A stretch of DNA of 64,000 bases from Euglena gracilis (Eukaryota > Euglenida > Euglenophyceae > Euglenales). This document shows, piece by piece, positions 1 through 19,916 of this stretch (positions are counted from its first letter, which is position 1; each line of letters starts with the position of its first letter). The notes under the pieces were generated by a model that was given only the letters and a program-made list of their open reading frames with translations, was not told where the DNA came from and did no database searches. The stretch is taken from positions 75,466,634 to 75,530,633 of the forward strand of contig CP154954.1 in the NCBI GenBank assembly GCA_039621445.1. Direction: 5' to 3'. A program made the translations under genes and the position numbers.

Positions 1-330
<330 letters not shown>

Positions 331-1179
331 CAGGCACCATACCTTACTACCAGGGCTGAATGCGATCACATGTTGGGGTCGACCCACGGTGTGGAGTCCC
401 CCCCCCCCCCCGCACCTGGACTTCTTGTACATTTTGTATTGAAACCACTTATCCTGGTATAGATGGCACCCTGGTCTAAGCCACACCTCCAATCGGTTGC
501 CCGTCGTCTTCCCCCCAAAATATCGCCTTTTCCTGTTTTATTTTATTCATTATTATTATTTATTTATTTATTGGGAACAAAATGGAGGACATTTTTCCAC
601 TTGTCCCTCTTGCCCCCCCCCCCAAGATCTCCCCACATGGTGCTTGACGAGGGTAACCAAGATAACAGAACCAGGTTGCCTGCTCCCCCCAGAAACTGTG
701 ATGCCTGAGAACCTGTCAGTTTCCCACTGTGTAAAAAAAACAGGAATTGTCAGGTCACCAACCTGTCATTTTTCGTTGGGGGAGTTGCCACCGCACCGTC
801 CGATTCGTCATGCTGGAAATGTTCGCCATGTCCCTCTGTCCACCACCCCTCCACAGGAAGTGCTCACCTGGGCTGGTCCCGGTTGATGTGTCAGGTGGGG
901 GTGGCCACTCACCACACAGCAAGCTAAGCCAGAACCGAGGCTAGCGCGGCCATAAACAGACAAGGAACCTCACAACCTCGGGGCAGATCCCTCCCCCCTA
1001 GTACTTCCAACATATACGTTCCAAATGAGGCAGGGTAAGTGAGTGGCGGCGCCCCCTTCGTTGCACTCAAGCTTTTTTGTCTGTTTTTGTGGCCAGCGCT
1101 AACTTCGCTTCTGGCCCAGTTTGTGTGGTCAGAGACCCCCAAACACCAGTAAGGGGGCAGACCCCCCCCCCGCCGGCAG
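331..1179. other. Non-coding stretch, probably intron
   Basis: No exon is convincing here. There is a C-run near 400, an A/T-rich patch at 540-580 and several short pyrimidine tracts. It ends in a polypyrimidine run and an AG at 1178-1179, directly before coding-type sequence, so its 3' part is probably the intron preceding the ISWI-like exons. Confidence 0.5.
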
Positions 1180-2651
1180 AGGGCTGCTGCGCCCCAAGGC
1201 CAAGCGGACGTGCGTGGTGGACTACAAGGAGGCCCAGCTGGCCGCGGCCCAGCACCAGGCGGCCGAGCTCTCCGCTGCGGAGCTGAAGGGGCCCAGGCCG
1301 GGCCGCGCACTGCGCCGTTCACGGCCAGCGCCGGCACAAAAAATAATAAAAGTGAAAAATAATAAAAGTATCTAACAAATACAATAAAATATAAATATAA
1401 TATAAATATATATAATAAAATATATTAAAAAAAAGCAGCTCAGTGTCCCCGCTTCCTTTGTTTTTTTTTATTCCCCCGGGAGCTTGTCCTTCGCCTCCCA
1501 CGAGCTAGTTTGTCCTCTGTCGCCACACCATTGCTTTCTATGGGAGCGAACAAGCAATTCATATTCCCATGTCGTTCATTTCCCGTCATTGGGTCCAGAC
1601 AGGTACCCCGGAGGGAGGTCCGCGGAGTGCCGTGCGCGGTGGTCTGGACTGCATTGATGGGTGATTGTTTTGGTTTCGGATAAAAGGACATGTTTTTTTT
1701 TTATGATATTTGTTCATTTTCAAAAAAAATTGAGGCTGAGTTGAGGTTTGACAATTGAGGTTTGTTTTCCTCACAGTTGTCCATAGATATTCTCCAGCGG
1801 GTCTAAATTCATGAAAGGTTCGAAGAGGCATCCAAACAAGGAGGCCCCGGCTCCCCTCCCGGCCCGCAACGCGCTCCCCGCCGGCAGCTGCCCAAGAAAC
1901 CGACCTTCCCGGCGTATCAGTTCTTCGATACCGAGCGGTTGGAGCAGCTGTGGGAGGAGGAGTGTGGGCAGGGGTGGCTGGGGCTTCTCCTTCTCGCATT
2001 CCCCTTTTTTTTGCCAGAAAGAAAAAGTGGCCCTGCTCCAGGGAAGTTGCCCCCTCTCCCCTGGGGTGGGTTCAGACCTCTTTTCGCCCACGTTTTGTTT
2101 CACATTGACTGTCCCTGGAAGATTCAGTCAACTCCGGGGCAAGACTCCACGTCGGCTTTTGTGCCGACAAGTGTGAAAACGACAAGTACTATCTCGGGAC
2201 CCAAATATTACATTGCACAGTACACATTACGCACCACAGCCAGGGCTGCCACGGCCCGACAGTACTCCTGGGGCCCAGAGGGGAGCTGCTTTCTTTCCTT
2301 GATGCATTTTTGTTTGTTTGCAATCCATTTCCCCCCCATTTTGCGGAGATTTCGGTGAAGCAGTTTACAGTGCACATTCCACATGTGTGATTGACGTTCC
2401 CTAATTATCGCTGCGCACATTTGTTTCTTTGCTGCAAGCCAGTGCGTTGCTGCCTTCCAGGTGCCTCAAGGCACGGTCCCAGCCCAACCATGTTGCATTC
2501 CCGCCGGCTCTTCTGCCACGCCATTCTGTTCGTTTTGGCGCGCTGTGCCCACCCACAGGAGGAGAAGCAGTCCATCACCAGCCTGGTCCCCTTCTCCCGC
2601 CCCTCCATGAACTCCGTGGAGCTGCCCCAGTCCAGCGGCAGCCAGGCCGTC
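1180..2651 (+). CDS. Possible ISWI-type chromatin remodeller fragment (pre-HAND and HAND region)
   Basis: Three exon-like segments have strong G/C third-position bias: about 1180-1300, 1888-1962 and 2559-2651. The first contains RPKAKRTCVVDYKEAQ and an Ala/Gln-rich helix; the second begins LPKKPTFPAYQFFDTERLEQL. This order and spacing resemble the stretch of ISWI ATPases that runs from the basic segment after the helicase into the HAND domain (family motif: basic, YAVDAYF-like, then a P-rich DFQFFPPRLFELLEKE-like block). The third starts EEKQSITSLVPFSRP after a clean CCCACAG acceptor. The helicase would lie upstream of the window. No SANT or SLIDE sequence is visible before the kinase gene, so the gene is truncated, strongly diverged, or not ISWI. 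Exon 1 to 2 phasing is unresolved; exons 2 and 3 share a GGAGGAG repeat at their junction. Confidence 0.4.
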
Positions 2652-2659
2652 GCTTCTCG

Positions 2660-3259
2660 GCAGTGCGATCCAGCGCACCATCGCGCCTATTATGTGGCTC
2701 ATTATGAAGGCCAAAATTTGTGGTTTTCTGTGTTGGCTTCTTTCCAAGCCTCTCAACCAAAACGCTTCCAATAGGGACCCCATGGGATTTAAAACGAGGG
2801 ATTGCTGATGATGAAAAAGAATTAGTAGATTCCCCCCCCCCTTCCACCAGTGAGAAGGTCGTTTTTGTTTTTGTGGGTTTCGTTTAACGGGCGAGGAGGG
2901 GGTTTTTGTTGTGGGGGGGGGGGGGTTGAAACAAAACGGGGGGCACCCTTGCTGGCAGCACAGATCGTGAGCAGACTGAAATTTAAGGCGAGGCAGACCC
3001 CACCTCGCAGCCACCTCATGGGGGGGGGGGGCTACGCCTGCCTCCCCAGGCACTCCTGGGCGTGAAAACCCCTTTCCCTGGAATTGGTCCGGTTCAGCCA
3101 GATCACGAGTGGGGGAGGGTCATCACGAGGCATGGCATGAACTTGAACTTGGCATGAGCATGAACTTGCCCCCCCCCCCCATACCCAACAATCCTCCTCC
3201 CAGATCTCACCCCTCACCCTAACCCCATACCAAATATAACCCCCACCCCGGACCGTCCC
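2660..3259. other. Intergenic, low information
   Basis: No exon recognised. The stretch contains long G-runs (2912-2930, 3018-3030) and C-runs (2831-2840, 3169-3180). It separates the ISWI-like exons from the kinase gene. Confidence 0.5.
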
Positions 3260-3564
3260 TCCAATTAGGAATGCCCCCCATCCTAACTGAGTAGGAATGT
3301 CCAATTGGGTACATTCCAATTGGGAATGTCCCCCATCCTAACTGAGTCGGAATGCCCAATTGGGGACATTCCAATTAGGAATGTCCCCCATCCTAACTGA
3401 GTAGGAATGTCCAATTGGGGACATTCCAATTAGGAATGTCCCCCATCCTAACTGAGTAGGAATGTCCAATTGGGGACATTCCAATTGGGAATGTCCCCCA
3501 TCCTAACTGAGTAGGAATGCCCAATTGGGGACATTCCAATTAGGAATGTCCCCCATCTTAACTG
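3260..3564. repeat. 55-bp tandem repeat with internal dyad, about 5.5 copies
   Basis: The phrase GTAGGAATG (GTCGGAATG in one copy) recurs at 3291, 3346, 3401, 3456 and 3511, exactly 55 bp apart. Each unit contains an inverted repeat, GGAATGTCC-aattg-GGGACATTCC, followed by CCCCCATCCTAACTGA. Copies differ at only a few positions, so the array looks recent. It ends about 110 bp before the first recognised kinase exon. Confidence 0.95.
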
Positions 3565-3676
3565 CCCCTCTACCCAGCCCCCCTGCCCTCACCCGGAATT
3601 GCGCCACACATGGGCATCCCCCCGAGCCGGTTGCCGGCTCTCCGCCTCCCGGGGCGCGTCCCTCTCCTCCCCCGAG

Positions 3677-10954
<7,278 letters not shown>

Positions 10955-10979
10955 CGGGCAACGGACGAGAGTTCTGGAA

Positions 10980-11200
10980 CAGGGTTTTTTTTAGTCTTGG
11001 ACCTCGGGAGGGGTAGGGTTGGTGGGTCTGGCTGAGCCCCCCCCCCCCCCGGGGGGGTGGGATATACTTTTCGGCGCCAGGCGCAGAAATTTTTTGAAAA
11101 ATGCTATTTTTGGAATTTTCGCGATTTTTGGCCATTTTCGGGGGACCCACTCCCCGACACCCCACCCCCCAGGGGGTGGGTGGGTGGGGGAGACCCCCCC
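10980..11200. mobile_element. Left part of a CAGGG-type MITE, right end missing
   Basis: It starts CAGGGTTTTTTTTAGTC, has GGGTAGGGTTGGTGGGT, then GATATACTTTTCGGCGCC (hairpin at 11068-11090), GCGATTTTTGGCCATTTT and GGGTGGGTGGGTGG, in the same order as the intact elements at 41677-41950 and 45486-45741. The expected TTAAAAAAAACCCCTG right end is absent. It begins 26 bp after the kinase stop codon. Confidence 0.7.
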
Positions 11201-11408
11201 CTTGCTCCTTGCCCCATGCTTATGAAGGGAGAACACCGGACAGTTTTATTGTCTTTCGAAGTGCCCAAGTCCTTTGCGAAGTTCCCCATAACAAGGCATT
11301 TTGGGGGCAATCTTTGATCACACAGCGGGGTAGGTTGTTCTGGCCACGTAGGCAAAGCACAAAAAACTCACGGAGCAGCGGTGAACAAGGAAAATCATTG
11401 TTTGAAGT

Positions 11409-11514
11409 GGTTGAGGAGCAGGGGTTTTCTTAAGCCGGAGGGGACCCAGCCAGCACCTGCTTTCCAGCCGGCCCGCAGGACCCCCACCCCCCGGGGGGTC
11501 CTTAAGAAAACCCC
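11409..11514. mobile_element. Small element with 15-bp inverted ends
   Basis: The left end CAGGGGTTTTCTTAAG is mirrored by CTTAAGAAAACCCC at the right, enclosing about 75 bp including CCCCCGGGGGG. A clear target-site duplication is not visible. Related end sequence occurs near 33945-33978. Confidence 0.55.
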
Positions 11515-11519
11515 CGTCG

Positions 11520-12374
11520 GGAAGAAGTGTGTGCAGCAGAAAGGTTCACGGGGGAGTGGAGTTGATTTCTTACCCCCCCCCCCACCTCCCACAGTGCAGC
11601 CAGCGGAACCCATTCCCATCCATTGCCCGGGTCGACGTCCTTTTGCCTTCACCATTGACCCTGTCGCATAGGCCACGCATCTCTATGAGTGCTGTTGGGA
11701 TGCGCCTCTCTCTTCTCCTTTCCTCTGCCCCTAAAAATCTGACCCGCCTCGGCCCCCACCTTCTCCGCCAGGCCACCGGATCGCTTCCCTTTGTGTGCAG
11801 CGCGGCAACTCTGCAATGGGCCTCAGGTGCTCGGGACAAAAAATCCAGGCAGCCTGGCAAACAAACACTGTCGGCTTGGCACGGCTGACAGGAAAACTTT
11901 GGTTGAAAGCTGTCATCGCACCTGATGCCCGCTTTGGCCATAACCTGGCCCACACTTCTCCTTCCAGGGCTGATTTCGTTGGGTAAGCACACTTCCTCCC
12001 GATGACCGACTTTGTGGGTAGAAATGATTGTTGCTCTGAAAAGATCAGCCTGCTTTTGTTTTGTGCACATCAAGGAACAAAAGTGGGGTAGATATGCGAG
12101 TGTTTTCTCGAAATGTCATAAATTGGTGCTTTATATAAAAAAAACACACCGCCTTGCACAGGGTGATCAGTTGTGGTTGTACTGTTCTTATGCCACACGT
12201 CCAAGAGTGGCAAGACAACCCACGTACCTCCCCCCAGGCAACCTTAGGTGCTTGGCCCCCCTGCTCCTTCCATGCGAACTTGCCCCCCCCCCTAAAGTCG
12301 GCCTTCAGCCTTTTGCATTTGGACCCCAAAATTCGTAACCTGCATACTTGGCCCCCCCTGAGGTTGACCCCCTG
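11520..12374. other. No gene recognised
   Basis: The sequence is mixed in composition, with pyrimidine tracts and no motif-bearing frame. The frames present lack consistent third-position bias. Confidence 0.4.
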
Positions 12375-12544
<170 letters not shown>

Positions 12545-12637
12545 GATTTGTTCTGGCAGCCCAGCCACTCGCCCGGTTGCGGTTGGGCCGACCCAAGGTC
12601 CACCCTTCCCCGGGGGTCCAGTGACCTAACCCACCAC

Positions 12638-13245
12638 CAGGGCAGAACGGGAATCGACCGAACAGCCAGGGTGGGGGGTGGGGGGTCGACCCTCCCACCT
12701 CTTCCCGTTATTCCAGGAGTACCAATTTTTGGACTCGAAAAAAATTTTCCGGCGTCTTCGGCGCCGGGTGTTTTTTTTGACCCATTTTGAGACCCATATA
12801 GGGGGTCCCCCCAAAAACCACCCAAAACCCCACTTTTTCACACCTTCCAAAAATTCGACATTTTCTCAAAATTTTGATTTCGAGAGGTTTGAAGCAAAAA
12901 AAAATGCCATTGAAAGTCCAAAAAATTTCAACGAGAAAAAATGTCAGTAAAATTTGACTGTGCCAAAATTTTGTCCACTTTTTTGACCTTCGTTTCCCCC
13001 CCCTAAAAAGTACCAATTTTTAGGACGGAAATTTTTGATATTTTTTTTGAAAAAAAATGTGTTTTTCCATCAAAAAATCATGTGTTTTGGGTTCATTTTT
13101 CAAAAAAAAATCCAAAAATTTTCTGGCCAAAATCCCTGTTTTCCTGAAATCGGTGAAAATTTTGTGGTGGGTGGGGGGTCGACCCCCCCCCACCTCCCGG
13201 GTGGGGGGTCGACCCCCCCCACCAAGGCCTTCCCGTTCTGCCCTG
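12638..13245. mobile_element. hAT-like MITE, 608 bp, TSD CCCACCAC
   Basis: Perfect 16-bp terminal inverted repeats: CAGGGCAGAACGGGAA at the left and TTCCCGTTCTGCCCTG at the right. They are flanked by an exact 8-bp direct repeat, CCCACCAC, at 12630-12637 and 13246-13253. An 8-bp duplication with CAGGG/CCCTG ends is the hAT superfamily signature. The interior has GGGTCGACCC blocks at both sides and a CGGCGTCTTCGGCGCCG hairpin at 12748-12765. It has no transposase, so it is non-autonomous. Related ends occur at 31189-31452. Confidence 0.93.
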
Positions 13246-13462
13246 CCCACCACTCTCATGGCCCGGGGGGTACACTTCACTTCCCGAGGCAGGCTGCCCG
13301 ACGCAACGTGGACAGCCTTCAGCCCTGCCTCCCCCCCCCTCGCCCTCCACTGCCTCCGCATGGGGTTTGCCGCCCTCCCCTGCAACGTGGCCTGCGGGGC
13401 CACCCCGCTTCCACACGGGTGGCCCTGAGCCCAAGCGTGGGGTCCCTGTCCAGGGCTGTGTG

Positions 13463-13628
13463 CAGGGGGGGGGGGAATTGACTGACGCAATCTCTCACAA
13501 TTTTCCGCTGTTTTTCTGCTATTTCTGCAAATTTCCTGCATTTTTTACGCAATTTCCACTTTTTCCCGCAATTTTTTTCCCTTTCCGCAGTTTTTCCGAA
13601 GGCCTCTGATCTCAACTTCTCCCCCCTG
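13463..13628. mobile_element. Candidate CAGGGG...CCCCTG element, 166 bp
   Basis: It starts CAGGGGGGGGGGAATTGA and ends TCAACTTCTCCCCCCTG, enclosing a series of pyrimidine-rich CAATTT/CCGC motifs and TTTTTCCGAAGGCCTC. A longer relative with the same right half lies at about 37246-37954. The flanks here do not match, so the insertion cannot be proved. Confidence 0.5.
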
Positions 13629-13639
13629 CTAAGTGGGAC

Positions 13640-16600
13640 CCCCCTTTCCTGGGTGAACACCCCATTCGGACTACAACTTTGGTGTTTGTTGGACGTTGCG
13701 GGATTCATCCCAGCCACTTTCATACTTGGCCTGCCTGGGTGCTGGGCAGAGTGATGAAAGTGGCACATTTTTTTGTTTTTTTTCCAGTTACCGAAGATCC
13801 TTTTTTTCCCTTTTCACCAGGAAGTCAAAGTAAGGGTGAGGTTTTATGTTGGTTGCGTGGTTGCGTAATGGAGAGTAATGGGGTAATTTGGCTTGTTCTG
13901 CTCAGGTGCAGCCAGAAGATAGCCCACCCCAGGGGTGTTCGTTTGTTGAACCCCTTGTGGGGGGGGTCAGCGAGTATCATTTTCCAGCAGCTTGCCTCTG
14001 TGGACCCTTTGCTTTGAAATGCAGCAGGACAATAGTTTCAGAAGTGGAAAATATATAGATTTGCAATACGGAGAATGAATATGAATGATACGGAATATGC
14101 GTGGAGTCTGAATGGACGGAAACATTACAGACAGAACGTCTGGACTGATGTATGTGGAGTGTGATGGGCTGCAGCACGCTACGCCCAGGGACTGCCCTGC
14201 CCCCACGCCAGCTTTCTCAGTTGGGGGTGCCGTTGGGACCTCCACAAGATGCCACCCATCAGCCTGAGGATTGAGTCCCCACCTCTCAGTGATCAGGGAT
14301 TCCCACAAATTCATGCCACGTATAATCACGAGATCATGATCAGGCTTCTTTTTACCTTGGAAAACCCCCACCCCGGGGGTGGGTCCCAAGCCGGAGGCCC
14401 GGGTTTGGGCGTGAAGCGCCGAGAATTTTTTGGTAAGTGCCCTCAGGCGGCCCAGTTTTGGTTGGGGGGGGGGGGCTGGGGGGGGGGGAAGCGGGGGTCC
14501 CACAGCAGGCTGGATGGGTGAGGTGACCCCCAGGGGTCTTAAAAAGCATCATGAACCATCACAAGTGATCACCCAAAAATCACAATTAATTGCTGAAAAA
14601 CACGAACAAATGCCACAAAATAACCGCAAATGAGATGTTTGAAGGAATTGGACACCACGGAGGCTGGCAAGAACAGGGTTGCAAAACATGTGGAATCCAG
14701 GATTGGCCCATATGCCCGAAAATCGCACCAACAATGGCCGAAATGACTGACAATTGCTGGGGTTTCCCACAACAATATGAATAATCACAAATAGTTCCAA
14801 AAAGCGCATATTTTCAGATTTCCCTGAAGCACAAATCATCATGAATAATCAACAAATAAGCTGTTCTCTCCATCGATAAATGTACTCTGTTTCAATCAAG
14901 GATTCATTTCAATCAAAGTTGAACATAAACGTAAAAACGAGGTCACATTTTCTCTGTTTCTTGTCCTCTGGTATCTGCCACGCTCTTTGCCATGCTCTCT
15001 GTGCCCTCCCCACTGTCCCCCATCATCCTGGTCACCAGCCCATTTCCTCGCTCGCTTTGTTGGCTTGTGGAGGAGTCTGTCCAAATGGACAACAACCATC
15101 ATCGGTCACTTTGGGCCACATTTGACTTAAGTGTCAGCAACTTTGGGTTGTTTTCGACCCTTTGTTTTTTTTTCTGGGTATTATCAACAATTCTTCAGCC
15201 ACGTGGACCAAGTTTGGATCACATACCTTGTTCCTGCAGCCATTCCTCCATGGTGAACCATTCATTTCCTTGTCCCTTGATGAGGTCACATTTCACGTTG
15301 CAGTTCATCACAGTCATCTTGTAGTCATCATTCGCCAGCACCAATCAAATAAAAATGAGGCTGATGCCGCCATCAACAAAAAATGATCTTTGTGCATTAT
15401 CCTGCAAAAATTCTGCAAATTTCAGCAAAATTCTCCAAAACCCACAACAACTGCATGAACAAAAAGTGTATTGCTGTATTGCTGTTCTGCTTCTGGAAAA
15501 TGAATAACAGGGCACCTTTTCAGTGGCAAGATTCATGTCAGCACAGGTTTGGTCAGATGGATTCAGACACTGCTGACATGCTGGAGGTAATAAATGGTTC
15601 TAAGTTCAACTCACCTGCATTATGCTCCCTGGAACCCCTCAAATAGCAGACCAGAAACGTTTGCCGGCGAGGTCGCTTCCCTCAATCCTCTTGGCCGCCA
15701 GCATTCTATACTCTGTTCTTAACCCTTCCTCCTTGCTGCAGAACTCCCATCGTCACTCACCTCGTCATATTGACCCACAGTGATTGTGCAACCCTTCTCC
15801 TCTTTCTGCTTCCCTGGCTGCGGCTGGAACTGGGTCCGACTGGGAGTCAAACCCGGTGCCAAAATATCTGAAATTGCAAAAAATGCCCCAAAATCTGCAA
15901 ATTGTGTGCAGAAAATGCAGAAAATCGAGTTTTTGACCCAAAATTTTCAGCTGGCCAGTGTCCGATTTTTTTCCCAGCCTCTCAGCTGGACTCCCTCCCT
16001 GGGGTCGTTAAAAGACGTCCTGGTGGGGGCAGGGGAGGGTGGAAGGCCATCCAACCCCTACCCCTACCCTACTCCTGTGTGTTGGGAAGGGTCCCCCCAA
16101 GGATTTCGATACCCCAAGGTTTTACTCAGCTGGCCGCTTTTCCAGCGCCAGACGCAATCCTTCCTCCCTCCTCCTTCCATGCAAAATCGAAATCGGCCCC
16201 CTGAAGTCGGACTTCGGGCCCTTTTTAAGTTTTTTTTTACCCCTGTTGCGGCTTTCTTTTCTTTTGCCTATTACGTGGCCTGCCGACGTTTTAGCATGCG
16301 AACCTGACCCCCTCCCCCCCCCCCGTTGGTTGCCGCCCCGCCTGGCCGCACTTTCAAATGTGGCTACGGGGGGTACACATCTGGGTTTGCGACAGTGACA
16401 GTGACAGTGACACTGGTCTATGCTGCAGGGTTTGTTTTTGTTTGACACTGGCGATTGTGTTTGCACTGTTGGAAGGGGAGGCGGCACCAGTACTACCACC
16501 GCCGCCGGTATGGAACACCGCCTGTGCTGACCCCTCGAGACCAACGTGGGCTTCAGGCCTTTTTTTTCCCTCCTTATGTCTCAACCATACCATTGCTTAA

Positions 16601-19600
16601 GGTATGCCCGACCCCATCCCCCAGGGGGGTGGCTAACTCGTTTTTTTCGGAGGGACTGACTGGTTTTGGCTTCAGACCCCCCGGGGCGGGGTTCGCCAGG
16701 AATGCCTAAAAGTTGCCACCCAGCACCGGAGGCGCCAAAATATATTTTGGGGTTTGGCCAAAATTTATTTGAGCCATTTTTGGCCTGAGCAGCCAAAGTG
16801 ACCGACCCCCCCCCGGGGGGGGAATAAGTGACTGGGTTTTCAAAAGTGACAGATAGCGGATCGCCACCTGGTGGCGGGCACTTCCATTTCGATCCCACTT
16901 GCTTCTCTTGGGTGGGTTGCCCATTCTCTTATGAGCACTGTGTTATGAGACATGCCTCACTATTTTTTTCACCAACCCATCCACCAGGAGTGAGCTCAGG
17001 GGAAGCAACCCATCTTTTCGCGGTTTTTGCTGCTGTTTTTTTTAGTGATTTTTTTTGAATTTCTGCTTGCAAAACTGTCAGATTTATTTGCCCCTGTTTG
17101 GACCGCATCATTGGTCTCCAATACCAATGAAATCCCCTGTTCGGACCGCAATTTTTATCACCAAAGCGTTTCTTGGGCACGGGGTGGGGGGGGCGGGGTA
17201 AAAAGCCCCCAATTTTCCCCGAGACCGAACGTTTGACCAATTTGCATATATTTGGAAGCAGCATGCACCCAAAAGTTAATCCAAATCTGTACCTCACATG
17301 CATTATTGCCCGCCCAAAGTTGGTCTTCAGCCTCAGCCTGTGACCTTGAGGCCCCCCTGAAGGGGCGGCTCAGGGCTCGGGGAGAGTTCGGGTTGGGGTG
17401 GCCTGGCCCCGCCCCGCCTCTTCATCCCCCTCCCCCCGCCCCACGACACTTTATGGCGCCCGCGGGTTCTAACCCCCCTCTCTGCACTGCCACCTGTTTC
17501 CGGTGCAGCCCCTGCCACACTGCCCGCCCCCATTGCTCTTCCCTTTGGACAAATCAAAGGGGCACGTCCCGGTTGGATGTCATTTAACAATGGGCAGACA
17601 AACACAAAGCCTGCCCCTCCCCCACCACCCATTTGTCAAGGGGCTGGACCCCGTCAAAAGAAAAATTTCTTGCACCATCGCTTCAACAAAATGAAAACTT
17701 AAAATTGAGCAGAAAGTGAAAAGCGCCAAAAATTGAATTTCGGCGCTTTCCAGTTTGGGACAGCAAACTATCTGGGCTTCGGCAGGGGGCTGGTGAGGAC
17801 TTTTCTTTGGCTGAAAGGTTGGGGCGAAAATGGGAGTGCTTGCTTTCGGCCATACCCCCGCCTTGGCAAGTTCTTCAAGACCCCAGGGTCTCGAAGAAGG
17901 GGGACCCCCGATTGGGGGCAGATTTCCTCCCCTCTACCCTGGGTCTCTTGGCTGTGGTTTGTCAATCCAGCCCTCCATTTCCATTTTCCTTCTCCTGACA
18001 GCTTTCCCCAATCCCTCCCCCCACAAATGTGCTCTTCTTAGTGTCTTTGATCCTCTTCTTGAAAACCTTCAACAAACCCACTCAACAAACCCAGAAAGCA
18101 CAATGTGTGCTATGCCTAAAATTACTTCCCCTTTACACTGTGGCAGGTAGGTACGTATGTGGCAGGTACGTATTGAGCAAAAAAAAGGATAAAACGACGT
18201 ATGGCGGACATCTTTTTGTATAAGCCATGCACACATGTGGTGATTTGTAATCACTGTGCACATGCCCAGCCATATTCAAGCTGAAGAAAATGCATCTCTG
18301 GGGATCTTTCTGGGTTCCAGCCTGCCAACAGCCTTTTCCAGCTAGCGGCCTTTTCTATCCCTAGACCGCACTGTCCTGTTGATGAGTTTCACTTTGGCAC
18401 TTTGGGACCTGGCCAAAAAAGTCCAAGGTGCGGGGTAAAGGTAGACGTTAGGGCTGTAAGAGGGCCAAACACATCCTCCCGCCGGACTCCCTTGCTTGGA
18501 CTCAATCTGGGTCGTCACAAAAGCTAGAAAATGTGCGCTTGCTGGAAAAAACTGCTGCTCACCCCCTGGAAACTGCTGTCCTCTGACTGGAACAGGTGGG
18601 CCCTGGGTTGAACTGGGCACCGAAAAATCAAATTTCAGAAAAGCCCCGAAATCATCAAAATATTGGAAATATGGATTGAGAAACCCAAAATTTTTGGGGT
18701 GGCGTTTTAATTTTAATTTTTTCCATCCAACTTTTGCCCATATCTGCATTCCCAAAAGCTTAAAAAAATTCATCACTGGTGCACATGCATGCATGCATGT
18801 ATACATGCCATGCATTCAGATATATACGTGTACATCCATCCTTCCATCCATTGATATGCCTCATCACGTACTCTGCTTCTGTCCCATGCGCATGCAATGG
18901 ATGTACAAGTGGAATGACTGTGGATGTATATGTTGAATGATGTAAAAATAACACCCCCCCAAATAACACCCCCCCCCCTGGGACCCCAGTTCGGGTGCCC
19001 AAATAACACACCGGGGGGGGGGGGTGTGTTATTTGGGGGGGTTTATATACATAATACATATATATATATATATATATATCTATATATATATATATATATA
19101 TATATGCATACATATGTTTGTGCACACACACACACACACACACCTGTGTGGAGATCGTATATTTTGCCACCCGAGTGTTCATTAGACACAGGGGTAATTA
19201 GGGGTGTTAGTGTGGATGCAATACAATAAAACACACAGTTTGTGGCACTGAGACACTGTCTGCTTTCCCACAAGCCTTTTCAGGCATATTTTTTTGCCCC
19301 ATCGTTCAGGCAGGCTATGGCGACACCGCATGAGCCAGATGCCCAGCTGGCCACCCAGGGGCTTCTTTCGGCCTAGGGAAGGTCGTCTGGAAACGGTCAC
19401 TCGATGCAAATCCCATCCCTGCCCAGGATGTGTCCAAAAGCCCCAGGGTCTGTTGAAAACGATTGTCTTCCCCCTCATTTTCCCTTCCCATGGGGTTTGC
19501 ATCTTTTGACCATGATGGAGGGAATTTTTTTTATTCGTTTGAGTTGGCCAACTGTTTGTTTTTTAAAAGATATTTTTTTATGTGGCTCCTTTTTGCAGTT

Positions 19601-19916
19601 CCTCAATGGACGCTTTCCCAGTTCAGCCAACTTCACCTGGCCCCCACCCTCTTGATGGGGGGGCAACCAACCCGCCTGAAATTCTGAAATTCTGGCCCGA
19701 ACCCAGCAAATGAAAGAGATGCATAGCCCCGACACCGAAGGCTCCGTTTGTGTTTTTATGTTGCTTCCCCCCTGCCAAAGGTGCCGGAGCATTCTCAGGA
19801 ACATTGAACATTGGGAACATTGAAGGTTGAATTAACCAATTCGACGCAAGGCTCACTCCTTTGGGGCCCACGTTCCCGAAAACGCCCTCCGCAGCCGGAA
19901 CAGAAAGGAACGCCCC
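13640..19916. other. Long stretch without a recognised gene
   Basis: No exon could be assigned. The stretch contains a possible element with a CAGGCTTCTTTTTA left end at 14341-14548 (flanks ATCATGAT/ATCATGAA), degenerate AATCAC-type repeats at 14555-14860, GACAGT repeats at 16390-16412, a G/C-rich interspersed repeat at 16600-16860 related to 40085-40280, and TA/CA microsatellites near 19060-19145. A G/C-rich patch at 16455-16550 could hide an exon but carries no motif. Confidence 0.45.
18948..19045. repeat. Hairpin of AAATAACAC(C)n arms
   Basis: AATAACACCCCCCCAAATAACAC at 18948-18970 is mirrored by GTGTTATTTGGGGGGG at 19024-19039, so the 98 bp can fold back on itself. It belongs to the loose set of elements ending in ATAAC/CCCC arms seen again near 36836 and 63030. 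Confidence 0.65.

Noticed and set aside
14341-14548. A further 8-bp duplication (ATCATGAT/ATCATGAA) around a CAGGCTTC element
   Set aside because: The right inverted end is incomplete and the surroundings are full of ATCATGAAT-like repeats, so a chance match is likely.
16455-16560. Possible exon
   Set aside because: A G/C-rich patch open in more than one frame with no motif and no clear partner exon.
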